DNA from: Aminiphilus circumscriptus DSM 16581
GTDB taxonomy: Bacteria; Synergistota; Synergistia; Synergistales; Aminiphilaceae
Direction of reading: 5' to 3'
DNA length: 64,000 bases
Assembly: GCF_000526375.1 (NCBI RefSeq)
Contig: NZ_JAFY01000002.1
Coordinates: 1 to 64,000 of the forward strand
Shown: one piece after another, positions 53,477-62,620 of the stretch
Position numbering within the stretch: the stretch's first letter is position 1
Layout of the letters: every line of letters starts with the position of its first letter
The notes under the pieces: generated by a model
What the model was told of the DNA's origin: nothing
The model's database searches: none
What the model saw: the letters and a program-made list of their open reading frames with translations, nothing else
Program-made: the position numbers and the translations under genes

Positions 53477-54556
53477 ATGAAAATCTGCATTGCCACCGAC
53501 GCGTGGTTTCCCCAGGTGAACGGCGTCGTTCGCACCCTTGCCGCCACGCGGGAACGTCTGGAACACCTGGGGCACACGGTGATGCTCCTCTCTCCGGACA
53601 GGTTCCCCTCGCTTCCCTGCCCGACCTATCCGGAGATCCGCATCGCCTGGGGAGTGTGGGGAGCGGGGCCGGAGATCGCCGCCTTCCGCCCCGACGCGGT
53701 GCACATCGCCACGGAGGGCCCCGTGGGGCTCGCCACGCGGAGCTGGTGCCTCGCCTCGGGAGTCCCCTTCTCCACGTCCTTCACCACCCGCTTTCCCGAA
53801 TATCTCTCGCTCCGTCTCGGCATGGCGCCGGAGTTCTTCTACGGCTATTTCTCCTGGTTTCACAGTGCGTCGTCGAGCGTCATGGTGGCCACGCCGAGCT
53901 TGGAGGAGGAACTGCGAAACCGGGGTTTCCGGAATCTCCGCCGATGGGGACGAGGCGTGGATGCCGCGCTCTTCCATCCCTGGACCGGAAGCGAGGCGGA
54001 ACGGCACGCCTTCGTGGCGTCTCTCCTTTCCGGCGACGACCGGAGCGAAACCGTCGGAACGGAACCGCCGTTTCTTCTCTACGTGGGGCGTGTCGCGGCG
54101 GAAAAGAGCCTTCCGGACTTTCTGAACCTGCGCCATCCCGGCACCAAACTCGTCGTCGGAGACGGCCCGGATCTGGAGATGCTGCGGAAAAACCATCCGG
54201 ACGCACGCTTTCTCGGCGTACGGAACGGACAAGAACTTGCCCGGATCTACGCCGCCTCGGACGTCTTCGTCTTTCCCAGCCGAACGGACACCTTCGGCAT
54301 CGTGCTCCTGGAGGCCCTCGCCTCGGGCGTTCCCGTGGCGGCCCGTCCCGTGACCGGGCCTCGGGACATCCTGGAGCATGGGGGCACGGGATGGCTTGCG
54401 GAGGATCTGGAAGAAGCCGTGAAGCAGGCGCTCCGCCTGGACCGGGCCGCCTGCCGCAACGCGGCCCTCCGTTCCTCCTGGGAAGCCTGCACGGAACAGT
54501 TTCTGGACAATCTCGTTCCCGTCGGCGGCGTTCGGTTGGAACCTCTCGCGTCGTGA
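53477..54556 (+). CDS. Glycosyltransferase family 4 (GT-B)
   Basis: This 359-residue GT-B enzyme starts MKICIATDAWFPQVNGVVRT, the usual opening of family 4 mannosyl/glucosyltransferases. The C-terminal half has FLLYVGRVAAEKSL, LVVGDGPDLEMLR, SDVFVFPSRTDTFGIVLLEA (the EX7E region) and a variable tail. It probably adds a hexose to a lipid or polysaccharide. It stands alone on the plus strand, divergent from the chemosensory operon. Confidence 0.9.
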   Translation: MKICIATDAWFPQVNGVVRTLAATRERLEHLGHTVMLLSPDRFPSLPCPTYPEIRIAWGVWGAGPEIAAFRPDAVHIATEGPVGLATRSWCLASGVPFSTSFTTRFPEYLSLRLGMAPEFFYGYFSWFHSASSSVMVATPSLEEELRNRGFRNLRRWGRGVDAALFHPWTGSEAERHAFVASLLSGDDRSETVGTEPPFLLYVGRVAAEKSLPDFLNLRHPGTKLVVGDGPDLEMLRKNHPDARFLGVRNGQELARIYAASDVFVFPSRTDTFGIVLLEALASGVPVAARPVTGPRDILEHGGTGWLAEDLEEAVKQALRLDRAACRNAALRSSWEACTEQFLDNLVPVGGVRLEPLAS

Positions 54557-54649
54557 GCGACGGAAACGTTTCTTTTCCGCCCGGCAGCGCCGTGGCGACC
54601 GCTGCTCCGGAAAGCTTCGTCATGACGAAAGAGGGCACACGGACGTTCT

Positions 54650-54869
54650 GAGACGGGAAGCGCTCTTCTGCCAGAGAGTCCGATTCGCGGGCCGATGACA
54701 ATGCTCTCGCGCTCGTCTCTGGTAAGATAGTGGTGGCTCATGGCCGGTTTCTCCCGCTAGTTGGCTGTTATGGTGACTCCATCTTAGCGAAGGGCTTGCC
54801 ATGGGCCTCCCTGTTTTTCCCGGGAGACTGTCCCTTAGCCCTTGTTGCGTTTGAAGTGCACATCCACCC
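54650..54869 (-). mobile_element. IS30-like remnant
   Basis: An ATG at 54741 (minus) opens MSHHYLTRDERESIVIGPRI, resembling the helix-turn-helix start of IS30 transposases. The similarity ends after about 23 codons. About 105 bp upstream, GTGCACTTCAAACGCAAC (near 54844-54861, minus) resembles an IS30-type terminal repeat. Only the left end of an element seems to remain. Confidence 0.45.
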
Positions 54870-54876
54870 ACCAAGG

Positions 54877-54911
54877 AAAAAAGGGGCTCCTTCGAAGAGG
54901 AGCCCCTTTTT
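54877..54911. terminator. Bidirectional intrinsic terminator
   Basis: AAAAAAGGGGCTCC / GGAGCCCCTTTTT forms a strong stem with an 8-nt loop and T tracts on both strands. It closes the minus-strand pair of secreted-protein genes and could stop read-through from the plus side. Confidence 0.85.
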
Positions 54912-54991
54912 CGCGCAAACGCCGAAGCGACACGCTGGCCTCGCCCGGTCGAACCTCCGGACCGTACAGAAAAACCTCCGATCCGGGCGGA

Positions 54992-55408
54992 TCACTTCAC
55001 GATCAGGGCTGGCAATCCCACGGGTACAGAGACGGGAAGCGCCTGTGTCGGAAACAGCAGAGGCGCTCCCACCGGAATCCACGAGGGCGACGCCACGACC
55101 ACCGGCGAGGCCGCGACGCCCACGGGAACCACCGAGAGGGGCACCACCGACACCAGGGGAGAGCCCACGTAGACGATCTGCCCGGAGGCGGTGCGCACGG
55201 CGGGATAGCCGTCGGCGGTGAGAAACACGGGGAGTGCCCCGGGAACGATGGTCCAGGAGAACGCCGGAGCGGGGACAAGCCGAACCGTGTAGCCGTCGGT
55301 GTAGTCCGCCACCGTGATGAGCGCCGGGGCGTTCGCCGCGGCGGGAAGCACCGCACAGCACAGCAGAACAAGAGCAACGAGCGGCATAGACAGGAATTTG
55401 CGTTTCAT
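54992..55408 (-). CDS. Small secreted protein of unknown function
   Basis: This 138-residue protein starts at ATG 55408 after AGGAGGCTCTC. A signal peptide (MKRKFLSMPLVALVLLCCAV, PAAANA) is followed by a Val/Pro-rich mature part without Cys. The segment PVFLTADGYPAVRTASGQIV resembles one in the gene just upstream, so the pair may be paralogous. No family is recognised. Probable location is the periplasm or outer surface. Confidence 0.75.
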   Translation of the reverse strand: MKRKFLSMPLVALVLLCCAVLPAAANAPALITVADYTDGYTVRLVPAPAFSWTIVPGALPVFLTADGYPAVRTASGQIVYVGSPLVSVVPLSVVPVGVAASPVVVASPSWIPVGAPLLFPTQALPVSVPVGLPALIVK

Positions 55409-55440
55409 GAGAGCCTCCTCCTTCGTCGCAGGACCTGCGC

Positions 55441-56289
55441 TCACCGCACGCCCAGGGCCAGATGTCCCATCCACAGATATCCCCAGATCGTGGCTTGGTT
55501 CGCCAGCGCGGGGGTCTCTGCGTCATTCCAGAGAAAGCCGTTCTGGTTCACCATCCGCACCAGGGAATAGATGTTGTGCCGGAGGATGTCCGCCACACCC
55601 AGACCGTCCCCGGGGGATTTCATGGCGTACCAGCTCTTTCCCGTCCAGGCGAAGAGCACCGATGGCGCGTCTCCCTTCCATGCGATGGGAACGCGGGGTT
55701 TGTCGAGAATGGCCATACGGTCCACCAGGGCATTCCATCGGCTGACTTCGAGAAACGTCGGATGCACCATCCACCAGGGAACGACGGGCACGGCGGAAGC
55801 GACCGCCGTCACCGGCACCGAGGGAGGAGCGGCGGCCACCACATCCGCCGGGGCCTGCACGACCACGCCCGGAGAGAACGCCCCCTCGGATTGGGGCTGT
55901 ACCGTTCCCGGCGAGGGCGCCGCTCCCTGGGAAGGAAAGAGCGGCATGAGCTGCACCGCTCCGGGGACGACGGAGCCCACCACGTACCCGCTGGGGACAA
56001 TGCCCTTTCCGTCGTAGAAGCCGTAGATCCATTTCCCGTCCTTCGCCTTCATCACCGGATAGCCGTCGAAGGTGACGAACCATCCCGCGGGCATGTTGTA
56101 GGGCCGATACACATAGAAACTCATGCCCGCATAGGCAGGCTGCGTCACGAGCACCGGCTCCGCGATGAGGTGCCCCGGAGCGGGCGCGCACCAGGCCGCA
56201 CCGGCAAGACCGAGCGTTCCGAGCAGCACCGCGCCGATCCAGAGCGCCGCCTTTCGCATTCTTCGTTCGTCCGTTCTCTTTCGCATCAT
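55441..56289 (-). CDS. Secreted protein of unknown function, related to its neighbour
   Basis: This 282-residue protein starts at ATG 56289 with GAAGGAGGCGGTGGA upstream. A signal peptide (AALWIGAVLLGTLGLAGAAW, CAP) may be of lipoprotein or ordinary type. The N-terminal part has WFVTFDGYPVMKAKDGKWIY, matching the neighbour's DGYP segment. A Pro/Val/Ala-rich linker leads to a C-terminal domain with Trp-rich WWMVHPTFLEVSRWNALVDR and GYLWMGHLALGVR. The function is unknown. Confidence 0.75.
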   Translation of the reverse strand: MMRKRTDERRMRKAALWIGAVLLGTLGLAGAAWCAPAPGHLIAEPVLVTQPAYAGMSFYVYRPYNMPAGWFVTFDGYPVMKAKDGKWIYGFYDGKGIVPSGYVVGSVVPGAVQLMPLFPSQGAAPSPGTVQPQSEGAFSPGVVVQAPADVVAAAPPSVPVTAVASAVPVVPWWMVHPTFLEVSRWNALVDRMAILDKPRVPIAWKGDAPSVLFAWTGKSWYAMKSPGDGLGVADILRHNIYSLVRMVNQNGFLWNDAETPALANQATIWGYLWMGHLALGVR

Positions 56290-56390
56290 TCCACCGCCTC
56301 CTTCGTCCATGGCCGGCTTTCCATCCCTGGATGCCACCCTGTTCTCCCTGCGCGAAACCGCACCGAAACACACTGCATGTGCTCTTTTTC

Positions 56391-57302
56391 TCATTCCTCC
56401 TCGAAAAACGACGCCAACGACCGCGCATCCATCTCCACGAGGGCGAGCGCTTTCAGCAGGTGCGCCCTTCCTCTCCCCCGGGCGCGATCCGCCAGGGCGG
56501 ACATGTCGTTCCAGGCCTTCCAACGCGCCGAAGAGGACGTTCCCGCCGCCTCCCGGGCCTTCCAGTCCGCAAGAAGGGCCAGTGCCTCCTCGCGGAAGCG
56601 CTGGGCCCTTCCGAGCCAGTCCCGTGCCTCCGCGAGAAGCCGCTGTGCCTCCGGAGGAACGCCCTCGGGAAGCGGTACCGCGGCAAGCTCCCTCAGGGAG
56701 TTCCGGAGCGCACGCCTCGTTTCCTCCTGAATCGCGGGGAGAGGCTCTCCGGGAAAACCGGCATCGCGCATTCCCGCGACAAAGCGGAGGCTCTCCTCCC
56801 AGGCGACGTCGCCTCGGCGGGCGGCCACCCGGAGGGCCTCCGCGCAGTCGAGCACGCGCTGCTGGGCAAAGGTCGTGTAGGTTCCCCGGAGCCGCACCAC
56901 GTCCGACGCACCATTTCGCACCAAAACAACCAGGCAGGACCATCCTCCGGAAAGGCGCCGTTCGAGATGGGTTTGAACCTCCGAGGGGGTCTTGCCGGAA
57001 AGAACGTCTCCGTCCACTTCCACGAGAAGATCTCCCACGCGGAATCCCGCCTCTTCCGCGGGACTCCCGGGGAGAATTGCCGCCACGGGAAGAAATCCCC
57101 CCGCATCAGGTGGAGCGAGACGGAGTCCCGTTTCGTATGCCGAGGCCGTTTCCGGAAGAGCGCACAAAAGAACGACCAGGAGCAGCAGCAACGCTCCAGG
57201 ACGCGCGGGGAAAAAACCGGCATGCCCCCGGCATTCCGGGGAGCATCGCCACGCAGAGGTTCTCCCCGAAAAAACGCCCGCCTGGCCCCTCCTTCCCCGC
57301 AT
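56391..57302 (-). CDS. Secreted or membrane-anchored PDZ-domain protein
   Basis: This protein of about 303 residues has an N-terminal hydrophobic segment (ALLLLLVVLLCALPETASAY) used as signal or anchor. A PDZ domain follows (GFLPVAAILPGSPAEEAGFR, VGDLLVEVDGDVL). The remaining 170 residues are helical and Arg/Ala/Glu-rich with no protease motif. ATG 57302 has GGAGG 8 bp upstream; other in-frame starts exist at 57308 and beyond. It probably binds peptide tails in the periplasm. Confidence 0.75.
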   Translation of the reverse strand: MRGRRGQAGVFSGRTSAWRCSPECRGHAGFFPARPGALLLLLVVLLCALPETASAYETGLRLAPPDAGGFLPVAAILPGSPAEEAGFRVGDLLVEVDGDVLSGKTPSEVQTHLERRLSGGWSCLVVLVRNGASDVVRLRGTYTTFAQQRVLDCAEALRVAARRGDVAWEESLRFVAGMRDAGFPGEPLPAIQEETRRALRNSLRELAAVPLPEGVPPEAQRLLAEARDWLGRAQRFREEALALLADWKAREAAGTSSSARWKAWNDMSALADRARGRGRAHLLKALALVEMDARSLASFFEEE

Positions 57303-57678
57303 GCGCATCCTCCTCCGTTCTTCCACGTCATCCATCTCCGCAAAAACGGCAGGGTGAAAAAAGACTTTTCCAGCGCGCCGCAGTACTGCGCTCATTCTAT
57401 CACAGGCACCGTTCCTTTTCAGACCGCTTCGCTCGTCTCCGCCCTCTCCCTGTTCTTTCCGGACCACCCGAACCGACCCGGCGGAAAGAAATCCGGGAAG
57501 AAGTCTTTTGCTTCCGCGAACAGACATCGGTCGTTCCGCAAAGAAAAACGCTTTTCCTTTTCTCTCGCTTCCTTCATAATCAATCATAATCAATCCATTC
57601 GGACGGCCCCCGTTCCTGCATCCGAAGCGGTTGTTCCGAAAACGCCCCGACGGGGCAGAACAGAGGAGGTCCGGCAAC
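57303..57678 (+). promoter_or_regulatory. Divergent gap with a 10-bp tandem repeat
   Basis: This 376-bp gap separates the PDZ gene from the GGDEF gene. ATAATCAATC is repeated head to tail at 57576-57585 and 57586-57595, about 85 bp before the GGDEF start. It could be a regulator site. No gene is visible. Confidence 0.4.
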
Positions 57679-59349
57679 ATGCCCGCGAAAAACACCGTCT
57701 TCGCACCCGCCGTCTTGGACAGTCTGAGCGCTCTGGTGGTCGTTCTCGACGCCCGGGGACATATGGTGTACGTCAATCGCTCCCTGGCGGACATGACGGG
57801 ATACGCGCCGCAGGAACTGGAGGGGCAGCCCTACCGGGAACTCCTTCCCGCCGAGGACGCGCCGCAGATCCACCGGATCCTCGACGCACTTTCGGAAACG
57901 GGCGGGTCAGAGCGGACCGAGGGGCGGATTCTCTGTCGCGACGGCTCGGAGCGACTGGTGGAGTGGACCATGACACTCCTTCCCGAAGGCGGCACCGGAT
58001 CCCCGCTGGTGGTCGGCACGGGCACGGACGTGACGCTCCAGACGGCGCTCCGCCGGACCCTCGAAGAGAACGAGGCCCGTTTTTCCGTGGCGCTGGAGAG
58101 CAGCGGCGATGGCATCTGGGACTGGGACATCGCCTCGGACACGGTGCTCCTTTTGGGCCCGCTCGGAAGGGCGTTGCTCGGCTCCGAGGAAGAGACGATC
58201 ACCATCTCCGCCACGGCGTGGCTCCGGCGCATCCACCCCGAGGACGCCCTCCGCGCCCGGGAAGCGGTGCGCCGCCACCTCGACGGCGAGACGGACGTCT
58301 ACGGCGCGGAGTTTCGGGTGACGTCACAGAGCGGAGCCATCCGCTGGCTCCGGGACAGGGGCAAGGTGGCGGTCCGAAACGCTTCGGGAGCGCCCCTGCG
58401 GGTCATCGGAACCGCCGTGGACATCACGGAGCGCAAGGAGGCGGAACTCGCCCTCCTCCGGAGCGAGCAGCGCTACCACACGCTCTACGACGCCGTGTCG
58501 GGAGGCGTGGTGGTGCAGAACAACGAGGGCGTCATCGTGGAAGCCAATGCCACCGCCTGCGATATCCTCGGCTACGACCGGGAGACCATGCTGGGCACGA
58601 CCTTCGCGTCATCCATCTGGGAGACCGTCCACGAGGACGGATCACCCTTTCCTCCGGGCGAACACCCCGCCATGCAGGTCCTCGGAACGGGAAAGCCCGT
58701 CCGGGGCGTCATCATGGGCGTCCGCCATCCGGGAACCGGAGACTTCCGCTGGCTCGTCATCAACGCCCAGCCCGTCCCGAGCGCCGAGGGAGACCGGATC
58801 GAGGCCGCCATGGCGACCTTCGTGGACATCACCGCCCAGAAGCTCCTGGAGGAGCGCCTGGACGCCCTCTCCGCCGTGGACGACCTCACGAAGCTCTACA
58901 ACCGGCGGGGCTTCTTCCGTGCGGCGGAGCAGCTCTTCGAACTGGCGGGACGTCAGAAGCGCCCCCTCTTTCTGGCGCTCGTGGACGTGGACGGCATGAA
59001 GCACATCAACGACACCCGGGGACATCAGGCGGGTGACGAAGCGCTTGTCGTCACGGCGGAGCTGCTCCGGAAGACCTTCCGCAAGGCCGATCTGATCGCC
59101 CGCTTCGGCGGGGACGAGTTCATCGTTCTCGGCATGGAGACAGGAACGCCTCTGGAGGACGCGTCGGAACGTCTCGCGAACAACCTCGCCGCCCACAACG
59201 CACCGCTTCCGCCAGAGCAGCATCTCTCCTTGAGCATGGGCATCACGTCCTGCCGGGAAGAGCCCCTCTGCTCCATCGACCGCCTCATCACCGAGGCGGA
59301 CGCACGCATGTACGCCGAAAAGGACGCCAAAAGGCGCCGGAGGCGCTGA
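57679..59349 (+). CDS. PAS-GGDEF diguanylate cyclase
   Basis: This 556-residue soluble protein has three PAS-like domains (VLDSLSALVVVLDARGHMVY; ARFSVALESSGDGIWDWDIA; YHTLYDAVSGGVVVQNNEGV) and a C-terminal GGDEF domain. The latter has DDLTKLYNRRGF and FGGDEF, with RKAD five residues before it as an intact I-site. It should make cyclic-di-GMP in response to a cytoplasmic ligand or redox signal. ATG 57679 follows AGAGGAGG; the frame is open to 57631. Confidence 0.92.
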   Translation: MPAKNTVFAPAVLDSLSALVVVLDARGHMVYVNRSLADMTGYAPQELEGQPYRELLPAEDAPQIHRILDALSETGGSERTEGRILCRDGSERLVEWTMTLLPEGGTGSPLVVGTGTDVTLQTALRRTLEENEARFSVALESSGDGIWDWDIASDTVLLLGPLGRALLGSEEETITISATAWLRRIHPEDALRAREAVRRHLDGETDVYGAEFRVTSQSGAIRWLRDRGKVAVRNASGAPLRVIGTAVDITERKEAELALLRSEQRYHTLYDAVSGGVVVQNNEGVIVEANATACDILGYDRETMLGTTFASSIWETVHEDGSPFPPGEHPAMQVLGTGKPVRGVIMGVRHPGTGDFRWLVINAQPVPSAEGDRIEAAMATFVDITAQKLLEERLDALSAVDDLTKLYNRRGFFRAAEQLFELAGRQKRPLFLALVDVDGMKHINDTRGHQAGDEALVVTAELLRKTFRKADLIARFGGDEFIVLGMETGTPLEDASERLANNLAAHNAPLPPEQHLSLSMGITSCREEPLCSIDRLITEADARMYAEKDAKRRRRR

Positions 59350-59417
59350 GTCCTCCGGCGGAATCTTTCTTTCGGATTTCGACGAAACGGAAACTCCCGG
59401 AGCGGAGGCGAAAGGGT

Positions 59418-61166
59418 TCAGCGCCGTCCGCTCCGCTGCAGACCCCGTTCCGCCTCCCGGGCTCTGCGCAGAATGTCGTACATGCCGTCGTCCCCGGGAA
59501 CGAAGCCGTCGATGGCGAGTTGTTTCATCGACGCTCCCGCCAGAGGATCCGAGGGGGAAAGGCGCAGGAGTTCCCGGGCCAGGAATTCCACGAACTCCCG
59601 TGGGGCATCCTCCCGCACCGCGAGGGCATCCTTGGGAATATCCTCCGTGCGGGCGAGAATCTGCAGACCGCTCAGATCCATCTTCCGGGACGCCGCATCC
59701 CAGGCATCGGTGTAGGTCGCCCCCGCGGGGACCTCTCCCTTCGTCAGAGCCTCGAGAACCCGGTCGTGACTGCCGAGAAAACGGACCTCGCCGAAAAAGT
59801 TGTCCGGGTCATACCCCTTCTCCTGAAGCAACACCCGGGGGTAGAGGTACCCGGAACCGCTGGCGGGATCCACAAAGGCGAAGACCTTTCCCCGGAGTTC
59901 CGCCAGGGAGGAGATTCCTGCGTCCTTTCTGGCCACGATGAGCCCCTGGTAGGCGGGGCGCCCTTTCACCTTTGGAATGGCGAGAACCCGCAAGGGAACA
60001 TGATCCGCCGCCACCACGTAGGCCAGAGGACTGAACCACCCCAGGTCCACCCCCCCCTCCGCGACGAGCCGCCCGAGGGCCTCGTAGTCCGCGGAGACAA
60101 AGAGCCGCAACCGCCGTCCCGCCTTCCGGGCCAGCGCCTCCACGATCCCGCCGAAATTTTTCTTGATGTATCCTGGCTCCGCGAAGGGGGTGAACCCGAC
60201 CCACAGCTCATTCCCGGGACGATTTCTGGCGGTTTCGAACTGGAGTTCCAGCACCTCCCGGGACATCTCTCCCATGGTGGCGGCGAACTGCTCCGCGGAG
60301 CGGGCTTCTTTCGTCATGGCCTCACCGAGGCGGCTCACCTCGTCGATCACTTGCTCGGTGTCGCTGCCGATGACATGAGCCTCCGAGGCGATAACCTCCG
60401 CAGCTCGCGCCTGTTCCTCCACAATACGCACCAGATCGCGGAAGCGCTCTCCCAGGGCGACCACGGATTCCCCGGCATCTCCGATGACGCGGACGGCACT
60501 CTCCGTTCCGGCGTGTCCCTGGTCGATGACCGCCCGCTCTCGCGTCATGCCATCCACAACCTGAGCCAGGTGAACTCGCATGTCCGCCACCGCGCGATCG
60601 ATCTCCCCGGCGACGCTCTGGGTGGAGACGGCAAGCTTGCCGACCTCGGAGGCCACCACGCTGAAACCTCGCCCCGCATCCCCGGCCCGGGCCGCCTCGA
60701 TGGCGGCATTCAGGGCCAAAAGCTGCGTCTGCCGGGTGATCTTACTGATCCGCGCCAGCAACGTCACCACGTCCTGCGTGGCCGAAAGAAGCTCCTGCAC
60801 CAGAACACCGTTGGTTTGAGCCACGTCCCGGATCTGCCCCAGCTCCTCCCGGAGGGAACGGACGGTCTCCACCGCGTTCAGGACTTCGCCCCTGGCTCGT
60901 TCCTCCCGTGCGGAAAGCTCCGAACCGATGGCGCCCAACTCCTCGCTCTGGGCGGCCAGGTTCTGCACCTCGCCGATGATCCGTTCCACCCGAGGCGCGT
61001 AGGTTTCAATACGTTCCCGCGTGGCGGCCACGACCCTGCGGAGCTGTTCCGCCGCCTTGGCCTGTTCCTTGCTGACCCAGAGCGTCTGCTGCAGCTTCAG
61101 GCCCAGGGTCTCCGTCGTGTCCAGAATCCGGGAAGAAAGACACATCTGCTCCTGTTCCTGCCTCAT
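59418..61166 (-). CDS. Soluble MCP fused to a PhnD-like ligand-binding domain
   Basis: This 582-residue protein has a chemoreceptor signalling domain in its N-terminal half (tip [20 protein letters not shown], about 147-166). A type-2 periplasmic-binding fold of the phosphonate/phosphite (PhnD) family forms its C-terminal half, from about residue 320 ([53 protein letters not shown]). No membrane segment or signal peptide is visible, so the binding domain appears cytoplasmic. This order is the reverse of ordinary receptors. ATG 61166 has only a distant ribosome site; the frame is open to 61346. The downstream gene converges from the other strand. Confidence 0.88.
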   Translation of the reverse strand: MRQEQEQMCLSSRILDTTETLGLKLQQTLWVSKEQAKAAEQLRRVVAATRERIETYAPRVERIIGEVQNLAAQSEELGAIGSELSAREERARGEVLNAVETVRSLREELGQIRDVAQTNGVLVQELLSATQDVVTLLARISKITRQTQLLALNAAIEAARAGDAGRGFSVVASEVGKLAVSTQSVAGEIDRAVADMRVHLAQVVDGMTRERAVIDQGHAGTESAVRVIGDAGESVVALGERFRDLVRIVEEQARAAEVIASEAHVIGSDTEQVIDEVSRLGEAMTKEARSAEQFAATMGEMSREVLELQFETARNRPGNELWVGFTPFAEPGYIKKNFGGIVEALARKAGRRLRLFVSADYEALGRLVAEGGVDLGWFSPLAYVVAADHVPLRVLAIPKVKGRPAYQGLIVARKDAGISSLAELRGKVFAFVDPASGSGYLYPRVLLQEKGYDPDNFFGEVRFLGSHDRVLEALTKGEVPAGATYTDAWDAASRKMDLSGLQILARTEDIPKDALAVREDAPREFVEFLARELLRLSPSDPLAGASMKQLAIDGFVPGDDGMYDILRRAREAERGLQRSGRR

Positions 61167-61607
61167 GGTTGCACCACGACCTCCTCGTCGCTCCCCGTTC
61201 CGGTGGCCCCGGCACATGTCCAAGGACCACGGCGAAGCGACGCGCTCTTCCCTCTCTGGTCGCTTCGTTTCCCGATAAACATGAAAACATTCTGTGCGGC
61301 CCTGCGTTCCTCTTCGTCCCTCGGATTCAGCCGCTCCACGCCACACGTCCCGTCACCGTCGCTTTTTTCGCTTTCGCCTCCTTCTCGAAACAAAGGCCCT
61401 TCCGCTCCGACCGATGCAAACGCGCCGCAAGAAAACTCCCGGTGTTCCGTCGCGCACGCCGTCACCGGTGGTCCGCTCCACACAATTCTTCTTTCCATTC
61501 TAACAGATACGAAAACAATCCATCTCTTTCAAAAATTTCCCCGGTGGAAACAAAATGTATTCAAAATAATATCAAAAGGAATTCCTGAAACACCCGTGCC
61601 TGCGCAC

Positions 61608-61638
61608 AAAAAAAGAAGAAGCGTCCCGAAGGACGCTT
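61608..61638 (-). terminator. Intrinsic terminator after the NlpC/P60 gene
   Basis: On the minus strand, AAGCGTCC-TTCG-GGACGCTT is followed by CTTCTTTTTTT. The UUCG-type tetraloop makes it very stable. It ends the operon whose last gene stops at 61814. The gap 61167-61813 has AT-rich sequence near 61480-61610 that may hold the promoter of the MCP gene, but no gene. Confidence 0.85.
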
Positions 61639-61813
61639 TGAACAGGTCTGTTCAGGTTACGGACACGGGCACGCACGTTCCCGACAACGTCCGGAAGAAG
61701 TCCCGGAAAGACTTCCGGGCGCTCGTCACGCCGGCGCCCGGAAACATTCCTTCGCATCGCGGAAATTCCGAAACGCCCCGGGGAGGTGTTCGGGCACATT
61801 TCCCCGAAAACGG

Positions 61814-62620
61814 TTAAAAAACGCTCCCCCAGGCGGTGATGGAGCGCGCCAGATCGTCCCGGTAGTCCGGATCCTTCGGACGAAGGGAATTTTCCAGGAC
61901 GCCTCCGGACTTGCCCGTGGAGTGCACGTACCGTCCGTCGCCGAGGTAGAGACCGATGTGCCCGGGCCAGAAGAGGAGATCTCCCGTCCGAGCGGCCTCG
62001 GCGGCGACGGGGCGCACGGGGAAACCCTCCCTGATGGAGGCGTCGCGGTAGATGACAAGGCCGTTGAGAAGATACGTCATGGAGCAGAGGCCGGAGCAGT
62101 CGATCCCCTGAGGAGTCTTCCCTCCCCAGCGATACTGGGTCCCCAGGTAGGCGAGGGCATCCTCCGCGAGATGTCGCCGGGTGCACTCCTCGCCCTCCTC
62201 GTTCCAGTTCCGAGCCGGGCGCAGCGCACAGGCCCGGACGAAACCCTCCCTTCCGTCCGCCAGGGTGACGGAGCGCCACTCGGCGTCCTCCCCTGCGGCG
62301 GCTCCTCCGGCGAGCACCGCCCCCCGGGGAAGGGTCACAAGCACCGAGCTGCGGTACGCGGGGGCGGAAAGCACGTCCGCGAAGGGGCGAATCACCACCG
62401 AGCGCGCCTCCACCTCCCAGGCGAGGGCGTCTCTCTCGCCGAGAGCACCCGGACGGGCGAACCCCTCGTAGCGGTAGCGGGTCCGGAACCGGAGCCACCC
62501 CTTTTCCTCCCCGAGCACGGTGACGACCATGCCGTAGAGCACTTCGTCGGCAAGCTCGCTCCCCTCCCGCGGTTCCAGAAAGAGGGGACAGATGGGAACG
62601 GTGACGACCGCGTCACGCAT
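61814..62620 (-). CDS. SH3-NlpC/P60 peptidoglycan-peptide hydrolase (YkfC-like)
   Basis: This 268-residue cysteine peptidase has two SH3-like N-terminal regions (about 10-135). An NlpC/P60 domain follows with catalytic Cys175 (GIDCSGLCSMTYLL), His221 (WPGHIGLYLGDGRYVHS) and His233. Such enzymes cut gamma-D-Glu-diamino acid bonds in cell-wall peptides. No signal peptide is seen, which fits a cytoplasmic recycling enzyme of the YkfC type. ATG 62620 follows AAAGGAG and overlaps the upstream hydrolase by 8 bp. Confidence 0.88.
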   Translation of the reverse strand: MRDAVVTVPICPLFLEPREGSELADEVLYGMVVTVLGEEKGWLRFRTRYRYEGFARPGALGERDALAWEVEARSVVIRPFADVLSAPAYRSSVLVTLPRGAVLAGGAAAGEDAEWRSVTLADGREGFVRACALRPARNWNEEGEECTRRHLAEDALAYLGTQYRWGGKTPQGIDCSGLCSMTYLLNGLVIYRDASIREGFPVRPVAAEAARTGDLLFWPGHIGLYLGDGRYVHSTGKSGGVLENSLRPKDPDYRDDLARSITAWGSVF

